NCBI GenBank assembly: GCA_025356635.1
Contig: JANXRY010000080.1
Location: forward strand, 62,001-126,000
Reading direction: 5' to 3'
Length of the DNA stretch: 64,000 nucleotides
Origin: Gammaproteobacteria bacterium
GTDB taxonomy: Bacteria > Pseudomonadota > Gammaproteobacteria > Xanthomonadales > Xanthomonadaceae
The notes below the pieces were generated by a model. That model saw only the letters and a list, made by a program, of their open reading frames with translations. It ran no database searches and had not been told where the DNA came from. Made by a program: the position numbers and the translations under genes. Of this stretch, positions 26,888-36,984 are shown in pieces (position 1 is the stretch's first letter; each line of letters opens with the position of its first letter).

Positions 26888-29569
26888 TCAAACCCCTACC
26901 GGATTCCCCTTCTCCGGATCGATTTTGTACTGCTTGATCGCCCGGGCCACGTCCTTGCCATTCATCTTGCCTTCCGCGGCCAGCGCCGCCACTGCCGCGT
27001 GGGCGATGTAGTAGCGATCGACCTCGAAGAAGCGGCGCAGGTTGGCGCGGGTGTCGGAGCGGCCGAAGCCGTCGGTGCCGAGCACCGTGTAGCGCATCGG
27101 CACGAACGCCCGGATCTGGTCGGCAAATGCCCGCACGTAGTCGGTCGCGGCGATCGCCGGGCCGCTGCGGCCTTCCAAGCATTCGGCCACGTAGCTCTTG
27201 CGCGGCTCCGCTTCCGGATGCAGACGGTTCCAGCGCTCGGCGTCGAAGCCGTCGCGACGCAGTTCGGTGAAGCTCGGGCAGCTCCAGATATCGGCGCTGA
27301 TGCCGAAATCCTTGTCCAGCAATTCCGCCGCCGCGATCGCTTCGCGCAGGATCGTGCCGGAGCCGAGCAGCTGCACGCGCAGCTCGCCCTTCTTGGCTTT
27401 GCCCGCGTCCTTCAACAGGTACATGCCCTTGAGGATGCCCGGCGCCGCGCCTTCCGGCATGTCCGGGTGCGGATAGTTCTCGTTCATCAGCGTCAGGTAG
27501 AAATATTCGTCGCGCTGCTCGGCGAGCATGCGCTGCATGCCGTGCTGCACGATCACCGCCACTTCGAAGGCGAAGGTCGGATCGTAGGCGCGGCAATTCG
27601 GGATCGCGCCGGCGAGCAGGTGCGAGTGACCGTCTTCGTGCTGCAGTCCTTCGCCATTGAGCGTGGTGCGGCCGGCGGTGGCGCCGAGCAGGAAACCGCG
27701 CGCGCGCATGTCCGCCGCCTGCCAGGCCGAATCGCCGATGCGCTGGAAACCGAACATCGAGTAGTAGATGTAGAACGGCAGCATCGGCTGGTCGTTGGTC
27801 GAATAGCTGGTCGCCGCCGCCATCCAGGCGCTGAACGCACCGCATTCGGTGATGCCTTCCTCCAGCACCTGCCCGGTTTGGTCTTCGCGGTAGTACATCA
27901 GCTGGTCGGCGTCGACCGGCTTGTACTTCTGCCCGTGCGGCGCGTAGATGCCGATCTGCCGGAACAGGCCTTCCATGCCGAAAGTGCGTGCTTCGTCGGC
28001 AACGATCGGCACGCACAGCGGCCCGACTTGTTGATCACGCAAAGTGATATTGAGCACCTGCACGAAGGCCATGGTGGTGCTGATCTCGCGCTCGCCGCTG
28101 GATTTCAACAAGCGTTCGTAGACTTCCAGCTTCGGCGTCTCCAATACTTTCGACGTCTTGCGCCGACGCTGCGGCAGCGAGCCACCGAGTTTTTCCCGGC
28201 GCGACTTCAGGTACTGGATCTCCGGCGAGTTCTCGCCCGGGTGGTAGAACGACAGGTCCTCGATCTGCTGGTCGGTCACCGGGATCTGGAAGCGATCACG
28301 GAAAATCTTCACCGCATCGGTGTCGAGCTTCTTGGTGTTGTGCGTGGGGTTGAGCGACTCGCCGGCCGAGCCCATGCCGTAACCCTTGACCGTCTTGGCC
28401 AGGATCACCGTCGGCTGGTCCTTGTGCGCGACCGCTGCCGCATAGGCTGCGTGCACCTTGTGCGGATCGTGGCCGCCGCGATTGAGCCGGCGGATGTCCT
28501 CGTCGGATAGATTCGCCACCATCGCCAACGTTTCCGGATACTTGCCGAAGAAGTTGTCACGGGTGTACTTGCCGCCGAACGCCTTGCAGTTCTGGTATTC
28601 GCCGTCGACGGTTTCCATCATCAGCTTCTTCAGCAGGCCCTGAGAATCGCGCTGCAGCAGCGGATCCCAGTAGCTGCCCCAGACGAGCTTGAGTACATTC
28701 CAGCCAGCGCCGCGGAACGAACCCTCCAGTTCCTGGATGATCTTGCCATTGCCGCGCACCGGGCCGTCGAGCCGCTGCAGGTTGCAGTTGACGACGAAAA
28801 TCAGATTGTCGAGTCCTTCGCGCCCGGCCAGCGCGATCGCGCCCAGGGATTCGGGTTCGTCAGTTTCGCCATCGCCGAGGAAGCACCAGATCTTGCGATC
28901 GGTTTTCGGCATCAGGCCGCGGTGTTCGAGGTATTTCCAGAAGCGCGCCTGGTAGATAGCGCTGATCGGGCCCAGGCCCATCGACACGGTCGGGGTCTGC
29001 CAGAAATCCGGCATCAGCCACGGATGCGGATACGAACTAATACCCTGGCCGTCGACTTCCATGCGGAAGTTGTCGATCTGGTTTTCACTGATCCGGCCTT
29101 CGAGGAAGGCGCGGGCATAAATGCCCGGCGAAGAGTGACCCTGGATATAGAGCAAGTCGCCGGGGAAATCGCCGTTCGGCGCGCGCCAGAAATGGTTGAA
29201 GCCGACGTCGTACAAAGTCGCCGACGAGGCGAAGCTGGCGATATGGCCGCCCAGCTCTCCGGGTTTGCGGTTGGCGCGCACCACCATCGCCATCGCGTTC
29301 CAGCGGATCATCGAACGGATCCGCCATTCCATCGCGGCGTCGCCATCCATCGCCGGCTCCAGATGGGCCGGGATGGTGTTGATGTATTCGGTGGTCGGCG
29401 CGAACGGCAGCTGGGCGCCGGAACGGCGGGTCAGTTCGACCATGCGCTCGAGCAATTCGTGCGCGCGCTCCGGACCGTCGTGGTCGAGCACCGCCTTGAG
29501 CGATTCGATCCACTCCCGGGTCTCGTTCGGGTCGCGGTCGTTCTCCAGCAGATCGTTGAGCCAGCTCAT
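26888..29569 (-). CDS. aceE: Pyruvate dehydrogenase E1 component, homodimeric type
   Basis: MSWLNDLLENDRDPNETREWIESLKAVLDHDG...GDGETDEPESLGAIALAGREGLDNLIFVVNCNLQRLDGPVRGNGKIIQELE. Confidence 0.97.
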   Translation of the reverse strand: MSWLNDLLENDRDPNETREWIESLKAVLDHDGPERAHELLERMVELTRRSGAQLPFAPTTEYINTIPAHLEPAMDGDAAMEWRIRSMIRWNAMAMVVRANRKPGELGGHIASFASSATLYDVGFNHFWRAPNGDFPGDLLYIQGHSSPGIYARAFLEGRISENQIDNFRMEVDGQGISSYPHPWLMPDFWQTPTVSMGLGPISAIYQARFWKYLEHRGLMPKTDRKIWCFLGDGETDEPESLGAIALAGREGLDNLIFVVNCNLQRLDGPVRGNGKIIQELEGSFRGAGWNVLKLVWGSYWDPLLQRDSQGLLKKLMMETVDGEYQNCKAFGGKYTRDNFFGKYPETLAMVANLSDEDIRRLNRGGHDPHKVHAAYAAAVAHKDQPTVILAKTVKGYGMGSAGESLNPTHNTKKLDTDAVKIFRDRFQIPVTDQQIEDLSFYHPGENSPEIQYLKSRREKLGGSLPQRRRKTSKVLETPKLEVYERLLKSSGEREISTTMAFVQVLNITLRDQQVGPLCVPIVADEARTFGMEGLFRQIGIYAPHGQKYKPVDADQLMYYREDQTGQVLEEGITECGAFSAWMAAATSYSTNDQPMLPFYIYYSMFGFQRIGDSAWQAADMRARGFLLGATAGRTTLNGEGLQHEDGHSHLLAGAIPNCRAYDPTFAFEVAVIVQHGMQRMLAEQRDEYFYLTLMNENYPHPDMPEGAAPGILKGMYLLKDAGKAKKGELRVQLLGSGTILREAIAAAELLDKDFGISADIWSCPSFTELRRDGFDAERWNRLHPEAEPRKSYVAECLEGRSGPAIAATDYVRAFADQIRAFVPMRYTVLGTDGFGRSDTRANLRRFFEVDRYYIAHAAVAALAAEGKMNGKDVARAIKQYKIDPEKGNPVGV

Positions 29570-29612
29570 GGTCGCCCCTCGTTTCCCAAGGGTAAATTCT
29601 AGCGCAACCCCT

Positions 29613-29672
29613 GTAGGAGCGATGAAAATCGCGACCACGACCCGCCCCGGTCGCGATTTCCATCGCTCCTAC
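29613..29672. repeat. REPIN-like palindromic element
   Basis: GTAGGAGCGATGAAAATCGCGACC ... GGTCGCGATTTCCATCGCTCCTAC. Confidence 0.9.
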
Positions 29673-30178
29673 GACCGTAAATACAGGGTTCCGTAGACCA
29701 GCAGCGACGCGCCGATGTATACGAATTCAACCGTCCGCTTGCGCTCAGGATTGTCGTGGGCGCCGGTGAAGTCGAGCAGCGCCTGGCGCAGCAGGAAGGT
29801 GTAGAGGATGTAGTAGCCGAAAGGCACGACATCGACGGCAACTGGATAGTCCGACAACTGCTTGCCGAACTTCGCCAGCAGGTAGCCGATCTGGGAGTAG
29901 ATGCCGAACAGGCCGAGCGCGGCGTTGATGAACATCCACTTCACTTCCTCGCGGCCGAAGATGGCGAAGTAGAACGCCACGTAGATGAGGATCGCGAAGC
30001 CGCCGTGCAGGTACAGGAACAGCAGCGGCACGTCCTTGGCGCCATAGGCCATGAAGAAACCAGACAGGCCGAAGACGCCCATGTGGAACAGGAAGAACGG
30101 GTAGATCATCCAGCCCGATATCTCGTCGCCGGCCTGGTAGGGCTTGCCGTTGATGGTGATGGCGGAGCGGAGCTTCAT
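29669..30178 (-). CDS. Multi-TM membrane protein
   Basis: SGWMIYPFFLFHMGVFGLSGFFMAYGAKDVPLLFLYLHGGFAILIYVAFYFAIFG; stop codon lies in adjacent REPIN. Confidence 0.78.
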   Translation of the reverse strand: MKLRSAITINGKPYQAGDEISGWMIYPFFLFHMGVFGLSGFFMAYGAKDVPLLFLYLHGGFAILIYVAFYFAIFGREEVKWMFINAALGLFGIYSQIGYLLAKFGKQLSDYPVAVDVVPFGYYILYTFLLRQALLDFTGAHDNPERKRTVEFVYIGASLLVYGTLYLRS

Positions 30179-30207
30179 GGGGGGTTTATGCCATAGATCT
30201 TGCCTCT

Positions 30208-30262
30208 GTAGGAGCGATGGCGGGTGTCGCGATGTCCGTCGCCCCTACTGAAGCGCTCCTAC
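30208..30262. repeat. Degenerate REP pair
   Basis: GTAGGAGCGATGGCGGGTGTCGCGATGTCCGTCGCCCCTACTGAAGCGCTCCTAC. Confidence 0.75.
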
Positions 30263-30777
30263 GCAGAAGGGAGCCAGACGGCGTCCCAGAAGGGATAGTC
30301 GCCGGCCCGGCTCACCAGACCAGCGCGCACTGGGTTGGCAATGACATAGCGGGCAAAGGTCTTGATGTCGTCCTCTTCGCGCAAGGCCCGATCATGGAAG
30401 GCCGGCGCCCAGACCGGATCGAATCCGCCCCGTTCCCGGTTTACCGCCTGGGCGAGGACCGATTTAACGCGCTTGACGAGTTTCCCCAGTGTTTCCTCGC
30501 CATCAAGTCGCACGAGCGCATGCAAATGGTCGGGCATCAATACCCAGCTCAGCAGTTTCGACCCGCGCCAGAGCGCCGGATTGCCAATGAGCCGAGCCAT
30601 GCCGGTGGCCAATGACCAGTCACCGAATATCGGCTCGCGACCGTGTGTCACCGTTGTCACGAAATAGATCTGGCCGGGCGTCGAACTGCGACCCTTGCGC
30701 AGAGCGCGATGTCCGGGCCTTTCGAGGATCGTTTCGGTCGTCATGCCGACAGACTGCATTCCATCGAACGCCGGCAC
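30259..30777 (-). CDS. REP-associated tyrosine transposase (RAYT, Y1/IS200-like)
   Basis: YFVTTVTHGREPIF, VLMPDHLHALVRL (HLH = HUH motif), RYVIANPVRAGLV (catalytic Tyr context); flanked by REP elements. Confidence 0.92.
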   Translation of the reverse strand: MPAFDGMQSVGMTTETILERPGHRALRKGRSSTPGQIYFVTTVTHGREPIFGDWSLATGMARLIGNPALWRGSKLLSWVLMPDHLHALVRLDGEETLGKLVKRVKSVLAQAVNRERGGFDPVWAPAFHDRALREEDDIKTFARYVIANPVRAGLVSRAGDYPFWDAVWLPSA

Positions 30778-30815
30778 GATCAGGCTTTAGCGCAGCATTC
30801 CGTAGGAAAAGCTTG

Positions 30816-30876
30816 GTAGGAGCGATGGAAATCGCGACCGGCGCGGGATCGTGGTCGCGATTTCCATCGCTCTTAC
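30816..30876. repeat. REPIN-like palindromic element
   Basis: GTAGGAGCGATGGAAATCGCGACC ... GGTCGCGATTTCCATCGCTCTTAC. Confidence 0.9.
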
Positions 30877-30898
30877 GAAAGCAACATCAAGAGCCGCA

Positions 30899-33181
30899 TC
30901 AGATCGTACGCGCGGCCCTTATCTGCGCCTCGACCGCGGCGATAGCGGTCATGTTGACGACGCGGCGAACGGTGGCCGAGGGCGTGAGCACGTGTGCGGG
31001 ACGCGCCATACCCATCAGCACCGGGCCGATGCCGATGCCATCGGACATCACCCGCGTGAGGTTGTAGGCGGTGTTGGCGGCGTCGAGGTTGGGCAGCACC
31101 AATACATTGGCGCGGCCAGACAGTCGCGAATCCGGGAACAGGCGCTCGCGGATCTCCGCGTTGAGCGCGGTGTCCACCTGCATCTCGCCTTCGACCTCGA
31201 GCTTGGGGTTGCGCTCGCGAATGATCGCCAACGCCCGGCGCAGCTTGATCGCGCTGTCAGAGTCGTTGGAGCCGAAGTTGGAATGGCTGACCAGCGCGAC
31301 CTTGGGCACGATGCCGAACAGCTTGAGCCGGTACGCCGCCTGCAGCGCCGATTCGGCGATCTGCTCGGCGGTGGGGTCGTACTGCACATGCGTGTCAACG
31401 AAGAAGAACGGGCCCTTGTCAGTGATCACCACCGACAGCGCCGACAGCGAGGACACCGCGGAATCAAGGCCGATCACGTCGACTACATGTTTGAGTTTGC
31501 CCTGGTAGCGGCCGACCAGGCCGCAGAGCATGGCATCGGCTTCGCCGCGTTTGACCATCAGCGCCGCGATCACTGTGCTGCGCGAGCGCACGATCGCCTT
31601 GGCCGCTGGCGGCGACACGCCGCGCCGCGCCATCAACTGGTGGTACTGCTGCCAGTACTCGTTGAAGCGGGCATCGTCGTCGGGATTGGTCAGGTCGTAA
31701 TCGCGCCCGGCCTGCAAGCGCAAGCCAAGCCGGGCGATGCGCTTCTCGATCACCGACGGACGGCCGATCAGGATCGGTCGCGCGATCCCGTCGTCGACCA
31801 CGGTCTGTACTGCGCGCAGCACGGTTTCTTCCTCGCCCTCGGCGTAAACCACGCGCTTGCGGTCGGCACGGGCGCGCTCGAACAGCGGCTTCATCAGCAA
31901 GCCGGTGCGATAGACGAATTGCGACAAGTGCTCGGTGTAAGCAGCGATGTCGGAAATCGGCCGCGTCGCGACGCCGGATTCCATCGCCGCTGTAGCCACC
32001 GCTGGCGCCAGCGAAATCAGCAGGCGCGGATCGAACGGTCGCGGGATCAGGTACTCGGGGCCGAACCTCGGCGTCTCGCCGCCGTAGGCGCTGCCAAGGT
32101 CGGAGGCTTCCTTGCGCGCCAGCGCGGCGATCGCGCGCACGCAGGCGAGCTTCATCGCCTCGTTGATGGTGGTCGCACCGACATCGAGGGCGCCGCGGAA
32201 AATGTACGGAAAGCAGAGCGCATTGTTGACCTGGTTCGGATAATCGCTGCGGCCGGTGGCGATGATCGCATCGGGTCGCACCGTGCGAACGTCGTCGGGC
32301 AGGATCTCCGGGTTCGGATTGGCCAGCGCGAAAATGATCGGCCGCGCAACCATGGTCGCGACCATCGCCGGCTTGAGCACGCCGCCGGCCGACAGGCCGA
32401 GGAAAATATCGGCACCCTTGACGATATCGGCGAGCGTGCGCGCTTCGGTGTCGCGGGCATAGCGCTCGATCGCCGGATTGAGGTTCGGCCGGCCACGATA
32501 GAGCACGCCCTCGACGTCAGCGACGCTGATGTTCTCCGCACGCATGCCGAGTGCAACCAGCATGTCCAGACAGGCGATGCCGGCCGCGCCAGCGCCACTG
32601 GTGGCGAGCTTGACGTCTTCGATGTTCTTGCCGAGCACATGCAGCGCGTTGAACATCGCCGCGCCAACAATAATGGCGGTGCCGTGCTGGTCATCGTGGA
32701 AGACCGGGATCTTCATCCGCTGGCGCAGCTTGCGCTCGACTTCGAAACACTCCGGCGCCTTGATGTCTTCGAGGTTGATGCCGCCGAAGGTCGGCTCGAG
32801 GCTGGCGATGATGTCGACCAGTTTGCCTGGATCGTTCTCGGCGATCTCCAGGTCGAACACGTCGATGCCGGCGAATTTCTGGAATAGCACGGCCTTGCCT
32901 TCCATCACCGGCTTGCCGGCCAACGGGCCAATGTTGCCCAGGCCGAGCACGGCAGTGCCATTGGTGATTACGGCAACAAGATTTCCGCGCGCTGTCAGTG
33001 CCGACACCTGCGATGGATCGGCAACGATCGTCTCGCAGGCGTGCGCAACACCGGGCGAATAGGCCAGGGCGAGATCGCGCTGGGTGGCCATCGGCTTGGT
33101 CGATGCGACCTTGATCTTCCCCGGTGGCGACAGCCGGTGGTAGTCGAGGGCGGCCTGCTTGAAGTCTTCGTGTTCGCTCAT
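30899..33181 (-). CDS. maeB: NADP-dependent malic enzyme with C-terminal phosphotransacetylase-like domain
   Basis: [23 protein letters not shown], and C-terminal PTA-like domain. Confidence 0.95.
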   Translation of the reverse strand: MSEHEDFKQAALDYHRLSPPGKIKVASTKPMATQRDLALAYSPGVAHACETIVADPSQVSALTARGNLVAVITNGTAVLGLGNIGPLAGKPVMEGKAVLFQKFAGIDVFDLEIAENDPGKLVDIIASLEPTFGGINLEDIKAPECFEVERKLRQRMKIPVFHDDQHGTAIIVGAAMFNALHVLGKNIEDVKLATSGAGAAGIACLDMLVALGMRAENISVADVEGVLYRGRPNLNPAIERYARDTEARTLADIVKGADIFLGLSAGGVLKPAMVATMVARPIIFALANPNPEILPDDVRTVRPDAIIATGRSDYPNQVNNALCFPYIFRGALDVGATTINEAMKLACVRAIAALARKEASDLGSAYGGETPRFGPEYLIPRPFDPRLLISLAPAVATAAMESGVATRPISDIAAYTEHLSQFVYRTGLLMKPLFERARADRKRVVYAEGEEETVLRAVQTVVDDGIARPILIGRPSVIEKRIARLGLRLQAGRDYDLTNPDDDARFNEYWQQYHQLMARRGVSPPAAKAIVRSRSTVIAALMVKRGEADAMLCGLVGRYQGKLKHVVDVIGLDSAVSSLSALSVVITDKGPFFFVDTHVQYDPTAEQIAESALQAAYRLKLFGIVPKVALVSHSNFGSNDSDSAIKLRRALAIIRERNPKLEVEGEMQVDTALNAEIRERLFPDSRLSGRANVLVLPNLDAANTAYNLTRVMSDGIGIGPVLMGMARPAHVLTPSATVRRVVNMTAIAAVEAQIRAARTI

Positions 33182-33205
33182 CGGGGCATTCTACAAGTTA
33201 GGTTC

Positions 33206-33263
33206 GTGGGCGGGGTCGTCCCGACGTCGTTGGCCGCGCTAAGTCGGGGCGAGCCCCGCCTAC
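33206..33263. repeat. REP-like inverted pair, different family
   Basis: GTGGGCGGGGTCGTCCCGAC ... GTCGGGGCGAGCCCCGCCTAC. Confidence 0.8.
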
Positions 33264-34522
33264 AAACCTAGCACCAGGTCGTCGGCATCGACCCGATCGA
33301 GCCGGATCTTGTTGGCGAACAACGAGAATGCCAGCGCCCCGGCCAGGCCATTGGCGCGTTGCATCCACGGCGGCAGGTAGCGCGCCGGCGCGACCGCGCC
33401 GCTGGCGAAAGCCGGCTCCAGCGCGAACACATCCTCCAGCGCCATCTTGCCGGCGAACAGTTGCCGCGCCTGGCCCAGCTTGTGGTGGCGCAGGCACCAG
33501 CGGAAGAACGTGTGCACGCTGAGCAGGCCGTGCAGGTAGACGGTGTCTTTGGTGAAGGCGGCGCCGCCACCGAGCGGCACGCCGCGGAACACCCGCTGGC
33601 ACGAGGAAAAACTGTCGGCCGGCGATTGCCCGGCATCGAGGAAAAAACGGAATACATCGACGAAATCGGCGCCGTTGATCGCCTTGTCGATGGCGACGAT
33701 GCGCAGGCTGATCCGCTTCATCCGTTCGATGTCCATCGAGCCCGAGATCAATTCGGCAAAAGTCGCGAGGCCTTCCTGGGTGGCTGTGGTGCGCGGCGAA
33801 CCGCGCGCCATCGACTTCAGGCTCGGCTGCTCGCGCCCGTTCAGGCCGGTGAGCGTGTGCACGAAGGCCTCGTGCACCAGCAACTGGTTACGGTCGTATT
33901 CGGAAAAGCCGGTATTGGTACGCAGGCGGATTCGCGTGGGTCCGGCCGCGGCTTTGGAAATGAGGTCCGGATCGAGCACGACCCGGACTTTGTGGCCGGT
34001 GAAGAATTCGTCGACCGCCTTCTGCAACTCCGCCTGCACGGTCTCGGCCGGCAGCACGTAGTCCGGCTCGACGTCGCGCAGTTCCTGGTCGAGTTCATCG
34101 GCCAGCGTCACGAAGTGTTGTGCGGCTTCCAGATTGGTCGGGCCGTCGCCGGGCAGCAACTCCACCGGCCGGCCATACAGCCGCGTCGAGTACGCGGTGA
34201 CCCGGTGCGTGCCGACCGCGTCGAGCAGGCGCGTGGCGATGCGCCAGCTCTCGGCGGTTTGTTGCAGGTAATGACCGATCGGATCGTCGCCATCGGCGCC
34301 GGCCGCGACCGCCGCCAACTCGGCGCGCACCTCGTCGAGATCGCTCTTTACGTACTCGACCTTGGGCAGGTGGATGCGGCCGATATGCCAGGCGGCGAGG
34401 AATTCCTCCTGCGCGCGCGCCGGCCAGCTCACCGACTCGAGCAGGCGGATGTCGCGCACCGCCGCGACGAGACGGGCGTCGAGGGCGGCGTGGTGTTCGA
34501 GCGAGCGCGTGTCGGCGGCCAT
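33260..34522 (-). CDS. DUF1704 (QEGLA-motif, MATCAP-like) putative metallopeptidase
   Basis: LLVHEAFVHTLTGLNGREQPSLKSMARGSPRTTATQEGLATFAELISG. Confidence 0.88.
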   Translation of the reverse strand: MAADTRSLEHHAALDARLVAAVRDIRLLESVSWPARAQEEFLAAWHIGRIHLPKVEYVKSDLDEVRAELAAVAAGADGDDPIGHYLQQTAESWRIATRLLDAVGTHRVTAYSTRLYGRPVELLPGDGPTNLEAAQHFVTLADELDQELRDVEPDYVLPAETVQAELQKAVDEFFTGHKVRVVLDPDLISKAAAGPTRIRLRTNTGFSEYDRNQLLVHEAFVHTLTGLNGREQPSLKSMARGSPRTTATQEGLATFAELISGSMDIERMKRISLRIVAIDKAINGADFVDVFRFFLDAGQSPADSFSSCQRVFRGVPLGGGAAFTKDTVYLHGLLSVHTFFRWCLRHHKLGQARQLFAGKMALEDVFALEPAFASGAVAPARYLPPWMQRANGLAGALAFSLFANKIRLDRVDADDLVLGL

Positions 34523-35589
34523 CAGCGCCGTCCCAGCCTGTCCTTGTTGCGCTTGTGGGTAGCGTTCTGGATCGCCTTTTCCTCGGCGCGGCGTTGCGCC
34601 AGCGTGATCGCAGCGGCGTCGCGCTCGTCGCGCAGCTTGCAGTAACTGGCGTAGCGCACTTCGTCGAGTTCGCCCGATTCGATCGCCGCGCGCACCGCGC
34701 AGCCGGGTTCGTTGCTGTGGCCGCAGTCGCTGAAGCGGCAGGCGCCGGCCAGCGCCTCGATGTCCTCGAAGCCGCCTTCGGCGAGGTCTTCGTCGCCGCT
34801 GAGCTTGAGCTCGCGCATGCCCGGCGTGTCGATCAGGCAGCCGCCCTGCGGCAGCGGCGTAAGCACGCGATGGGAAGTCGTGTGGCGGCCGCGCTGGTCG
34901 TTGGCGCGCACGGCATTGGTTTTCATCTTCTCGATGCCGAGCAAGGTGTTGGTCAAGGTCGACTTGCCGGCACCGGAAGAGCCGACCAGCACCGCGCTCA
35001 GACCCGGTCCGAGGTAGGGATGCAGCACGGCGACGCTGGCCGGATCCTTGGCGTTGACGGCGTGCACGGGGATGCCGGTCAGGCGTTCGTTCTCGAGCAC
35101 TTCGAGTACGTCGTCCAGCATCTCGCACTGGTCAGCCTTGGTCAGCACCAGGACGGGCCGGGCGCCACTGGCCTGGATGATCAAGAGATAGCGTTCGATC
35201 CGGCGCGGATTGAAATCGTTGTCCAGGCCGCAGACCACGAGCACGTGATCGATATTCGCGGCGATCAGCTGCTGCTTGTAGTGCTCGCCAGCGGCGGCGC
35301 GCTTGAGCAGGGCGTGGCGCGGCAGCACGGTCAGGATGTGCTTGCCGGCGGCATCCAGGGTCACCCAGTCGCCGACCACGGCGCGCTCGGCCGGATCGCC
35401 GCGCGGGCGGGTCCAGGCTGCTGGCGGCTGCACGCGGCGCAGGTCGCCGGCCGACTCGGCCACGTCGTAGCCGCTGCGGTGCTGCCCGGTCACCCGGGCG
35501 ACCCGGGCCCCGGCCGCCGCCGCGGACAGGCCGGGATCGGCCGGCCAACCGATGGCGCGCAGGGCTTGAAAGGCGTCTGGATCAGGCAT
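34522..35589 (-). CDS. rsgA: Ribosome small subunit-dependent GTPase A
   Basis: Circularly permuted GTPase motifs LTKADQC, GSSGAGKSTLTN, DTPGMREL and CRFSDCGHSNEPGC zinc motif. Confidence 0.95.
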   Translation of the reverse strand: MPDPDAFQALRAIGWPADPGLSAAAAGARVARVTGQHRSGYDVAESAGDLRRVQPPAAWTRPRGDPAERAVVGDWVTLDAAGKHILTVLPRHALLKRAAAGEHYKQQLIAANIDHVLVVCGLDNDFNPRRIERYLLIIQASGARPVLVLTKADQCEMLDDVLEVLENERLTGIPVHAVNAKDPASVAVLHPYLGPGLSAVLVGSSGAGKSTLTNTLLGIEKMKTNAVRANDQRGRHTTSHRVLTPLPQGGCLIDTPGMRELKLSGDEDLAEGGFEDIEALAGACRFSDCGHSNEPGCAVRAAIESGELDEVRYASYCKLRDERDAAAITLAQRRAEEKAIQNATHKRNKDRLGRR

Positions 35590-35614
35590 CGCGGCCATTC
35601 TAGCCCCCGCTCTC

Positions 35615-35678
35615 GTAGGAGCGATGGAAATCGCGACCGGTATGTGGCGATCTTGGTCGCGATTTCCATCGCTCCTAC
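35615..35678. repeat. REPIN-like palindromic element
   Basis: GTAGGAGCGATGGAAATCGCGACC ... GGTCGCGATTTCCATCGCTCCTAC. Confidence 0.92.
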
Positions 35679-35733
35679 AAAGCTCTAGCGCTTTCCGGTA
35701 GTCTCGGCGGCAGTTTTCATTCCTCCTTTCCCC

Positions 35734-36984
35734 ATGTCCTCCCATCGTCTGGTCACCCGCGAACGCCTGTCCGAAGTCCGCTACGAAATCCGCGGCGAAC
35801 TGGCCCGGCGCGCACTCGAACTCGAAGCCCAGGGCCGCAAGCTCATCAAGCTCAACATCGGCAACCCGGGTGCCTTCGGTTTCCGCGCGCCCGAGCACCT
35901 GCAACAGGCCATCGCCGACAACCTGCCGAACACCGATCCCTACACGCACCAGCAGGGCCTGCCCTCGGTGCGCGGCACTATTTCTGCGCACTACAAGCAG
36001 CGCGGCACGCCGAACGCGACGCCGGAACGCGTGTTCGTCGGCAACGGCGTCAGCGAGCTGATCGACATTTCCTTGCGCGCCCTGCTCAATCCCGGCGACG
36101 AGGTGCTGATCCCGAGTCCGGACTATCCGCTGTGGACCGCCGCGACCATCCTCAACGACGGCAAGGCGGTGCACTACGATTGCCGGCCGGAAAACGGCTT
36201 CCTGCCCGACCCGGTCCAGGTCGAATCGCTGGTCACGCCGCGCACCCGCGCCCTGGTAATCATCAATCCGAACAATCCCAGCGGCGCGGTCTATCCGCGC
36301 GAATTGCTCGAGCAGTTGGTCGCAATCGCGGTGCGCCACGACCTGCTGCTGATGGCCGACGAGATCTACGACGGCATCACCTACGACGGCGCCGTTTTTC
36401 AGCCGCTAGCACCGCTGGCCGGCGAGCATCCCTGCCTGAGTTTCAGCGGCCTGTCGAAAGTGCATCGCGCCTGCGGCTGGCGCGTCGGTTGGGCTGTGCT
36501 CTCGGGCGATGCCATGCGCCTGGGCGATTACCACCACGCCATGGACCTGCTCGGCGCCCTGCGCCTGTGCGCGAACGTGCCCGGCCAGTACGCGGTGCCG
36601 GCGGCGCTGTCGGGCCCGGACACGATCACGCCGCTGTGCGTGGCCGAGGGCCGTTTGTACGAAACCCGGCGCGCGGTGATCGAGGCTTGTGCGGCCAGCG
36701 AACACCTGCAACTGGTGGTGCCGCAAGGAGCGCTGTATGGCTTCCCGGCCGTGGTCGGCGCGGCCGCCAAAGGATTCGACGATCACCGCTTTGCGCTCGA
36801 ACTGATGGAATCGGAAAGCGTGCTGGTGGTGCCGGGCTCGAGCTTCAACGTGCGCTACCGCAACCACTTCCGCGTGACCCTGCTGCCCGAGGCGGACATG
36901 ATGCGAGAAGTGTTCCGGCGCATCGATTCCCTGCTCGGCCGCTACGCCGAAGCCAGCGCGCGCCGCCATGCGGCCGTGGCCTAG
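35734..36984 (+). CDS. PLP-dependent aminotransferase (AlaA/AspC-like class I)
   Basis: IINPNNPSGAVYPRELLEQLV, LSFSGLSKVHRACGWRVGW. Confidence 0.9.
   Translation: MSSHRLVTRERLSEVRYEIRGELARRALELEAQGRKLIKLNIGNPGAFGFRAPEHLQQAIADNLPNTDPYTHQQGLPSVRGTISAHYKQRGTPNATPERVFVGNGVSELIDISLRALLNPGDEVLIPSPDYPLWTAATILNDGKAVHYDCRPENGFLPDPVQVESLVTPRTRALVIINPNNPSGAVYPRELLEQLVAIAVRHDLLLMADEIYDGITYDGAVFQPLAPLAGEHPCLSFSGLSKVHRACGWRVGWAVLSGDAMRLGDYHHAMDLLGALRLCANVPGQYAVPAALSGPDTITPLCVAEGRLYETRRAVIEACAASEHLQLVVPQGALYGFPAVVGAAAKGFDDHRFALELMESESVLVVPGSSFNVRYRNHFRVTLLPEADMMREVFRRIDSLLGRYAEASARRHAAVA

Noticed and set aside
26699-28510. 603-aa plus-strand ORF opposite aceE
   Set aside because: Antisense shadow of aceE.
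30851-32887. 678-aa plus-strand ORF opposite maeB
   Set aside because: Shadow ORF antisense to a clear maeB; composition rich in R/H/D/G typical of reverse frames in GC-rich DNA.
33359-34645. 428-aa plus-strand ORF opposite DUF1704
   Set aside because: Antisense shadow; the minus-strand product has conserved HEAFVH/QEGLA motifs.
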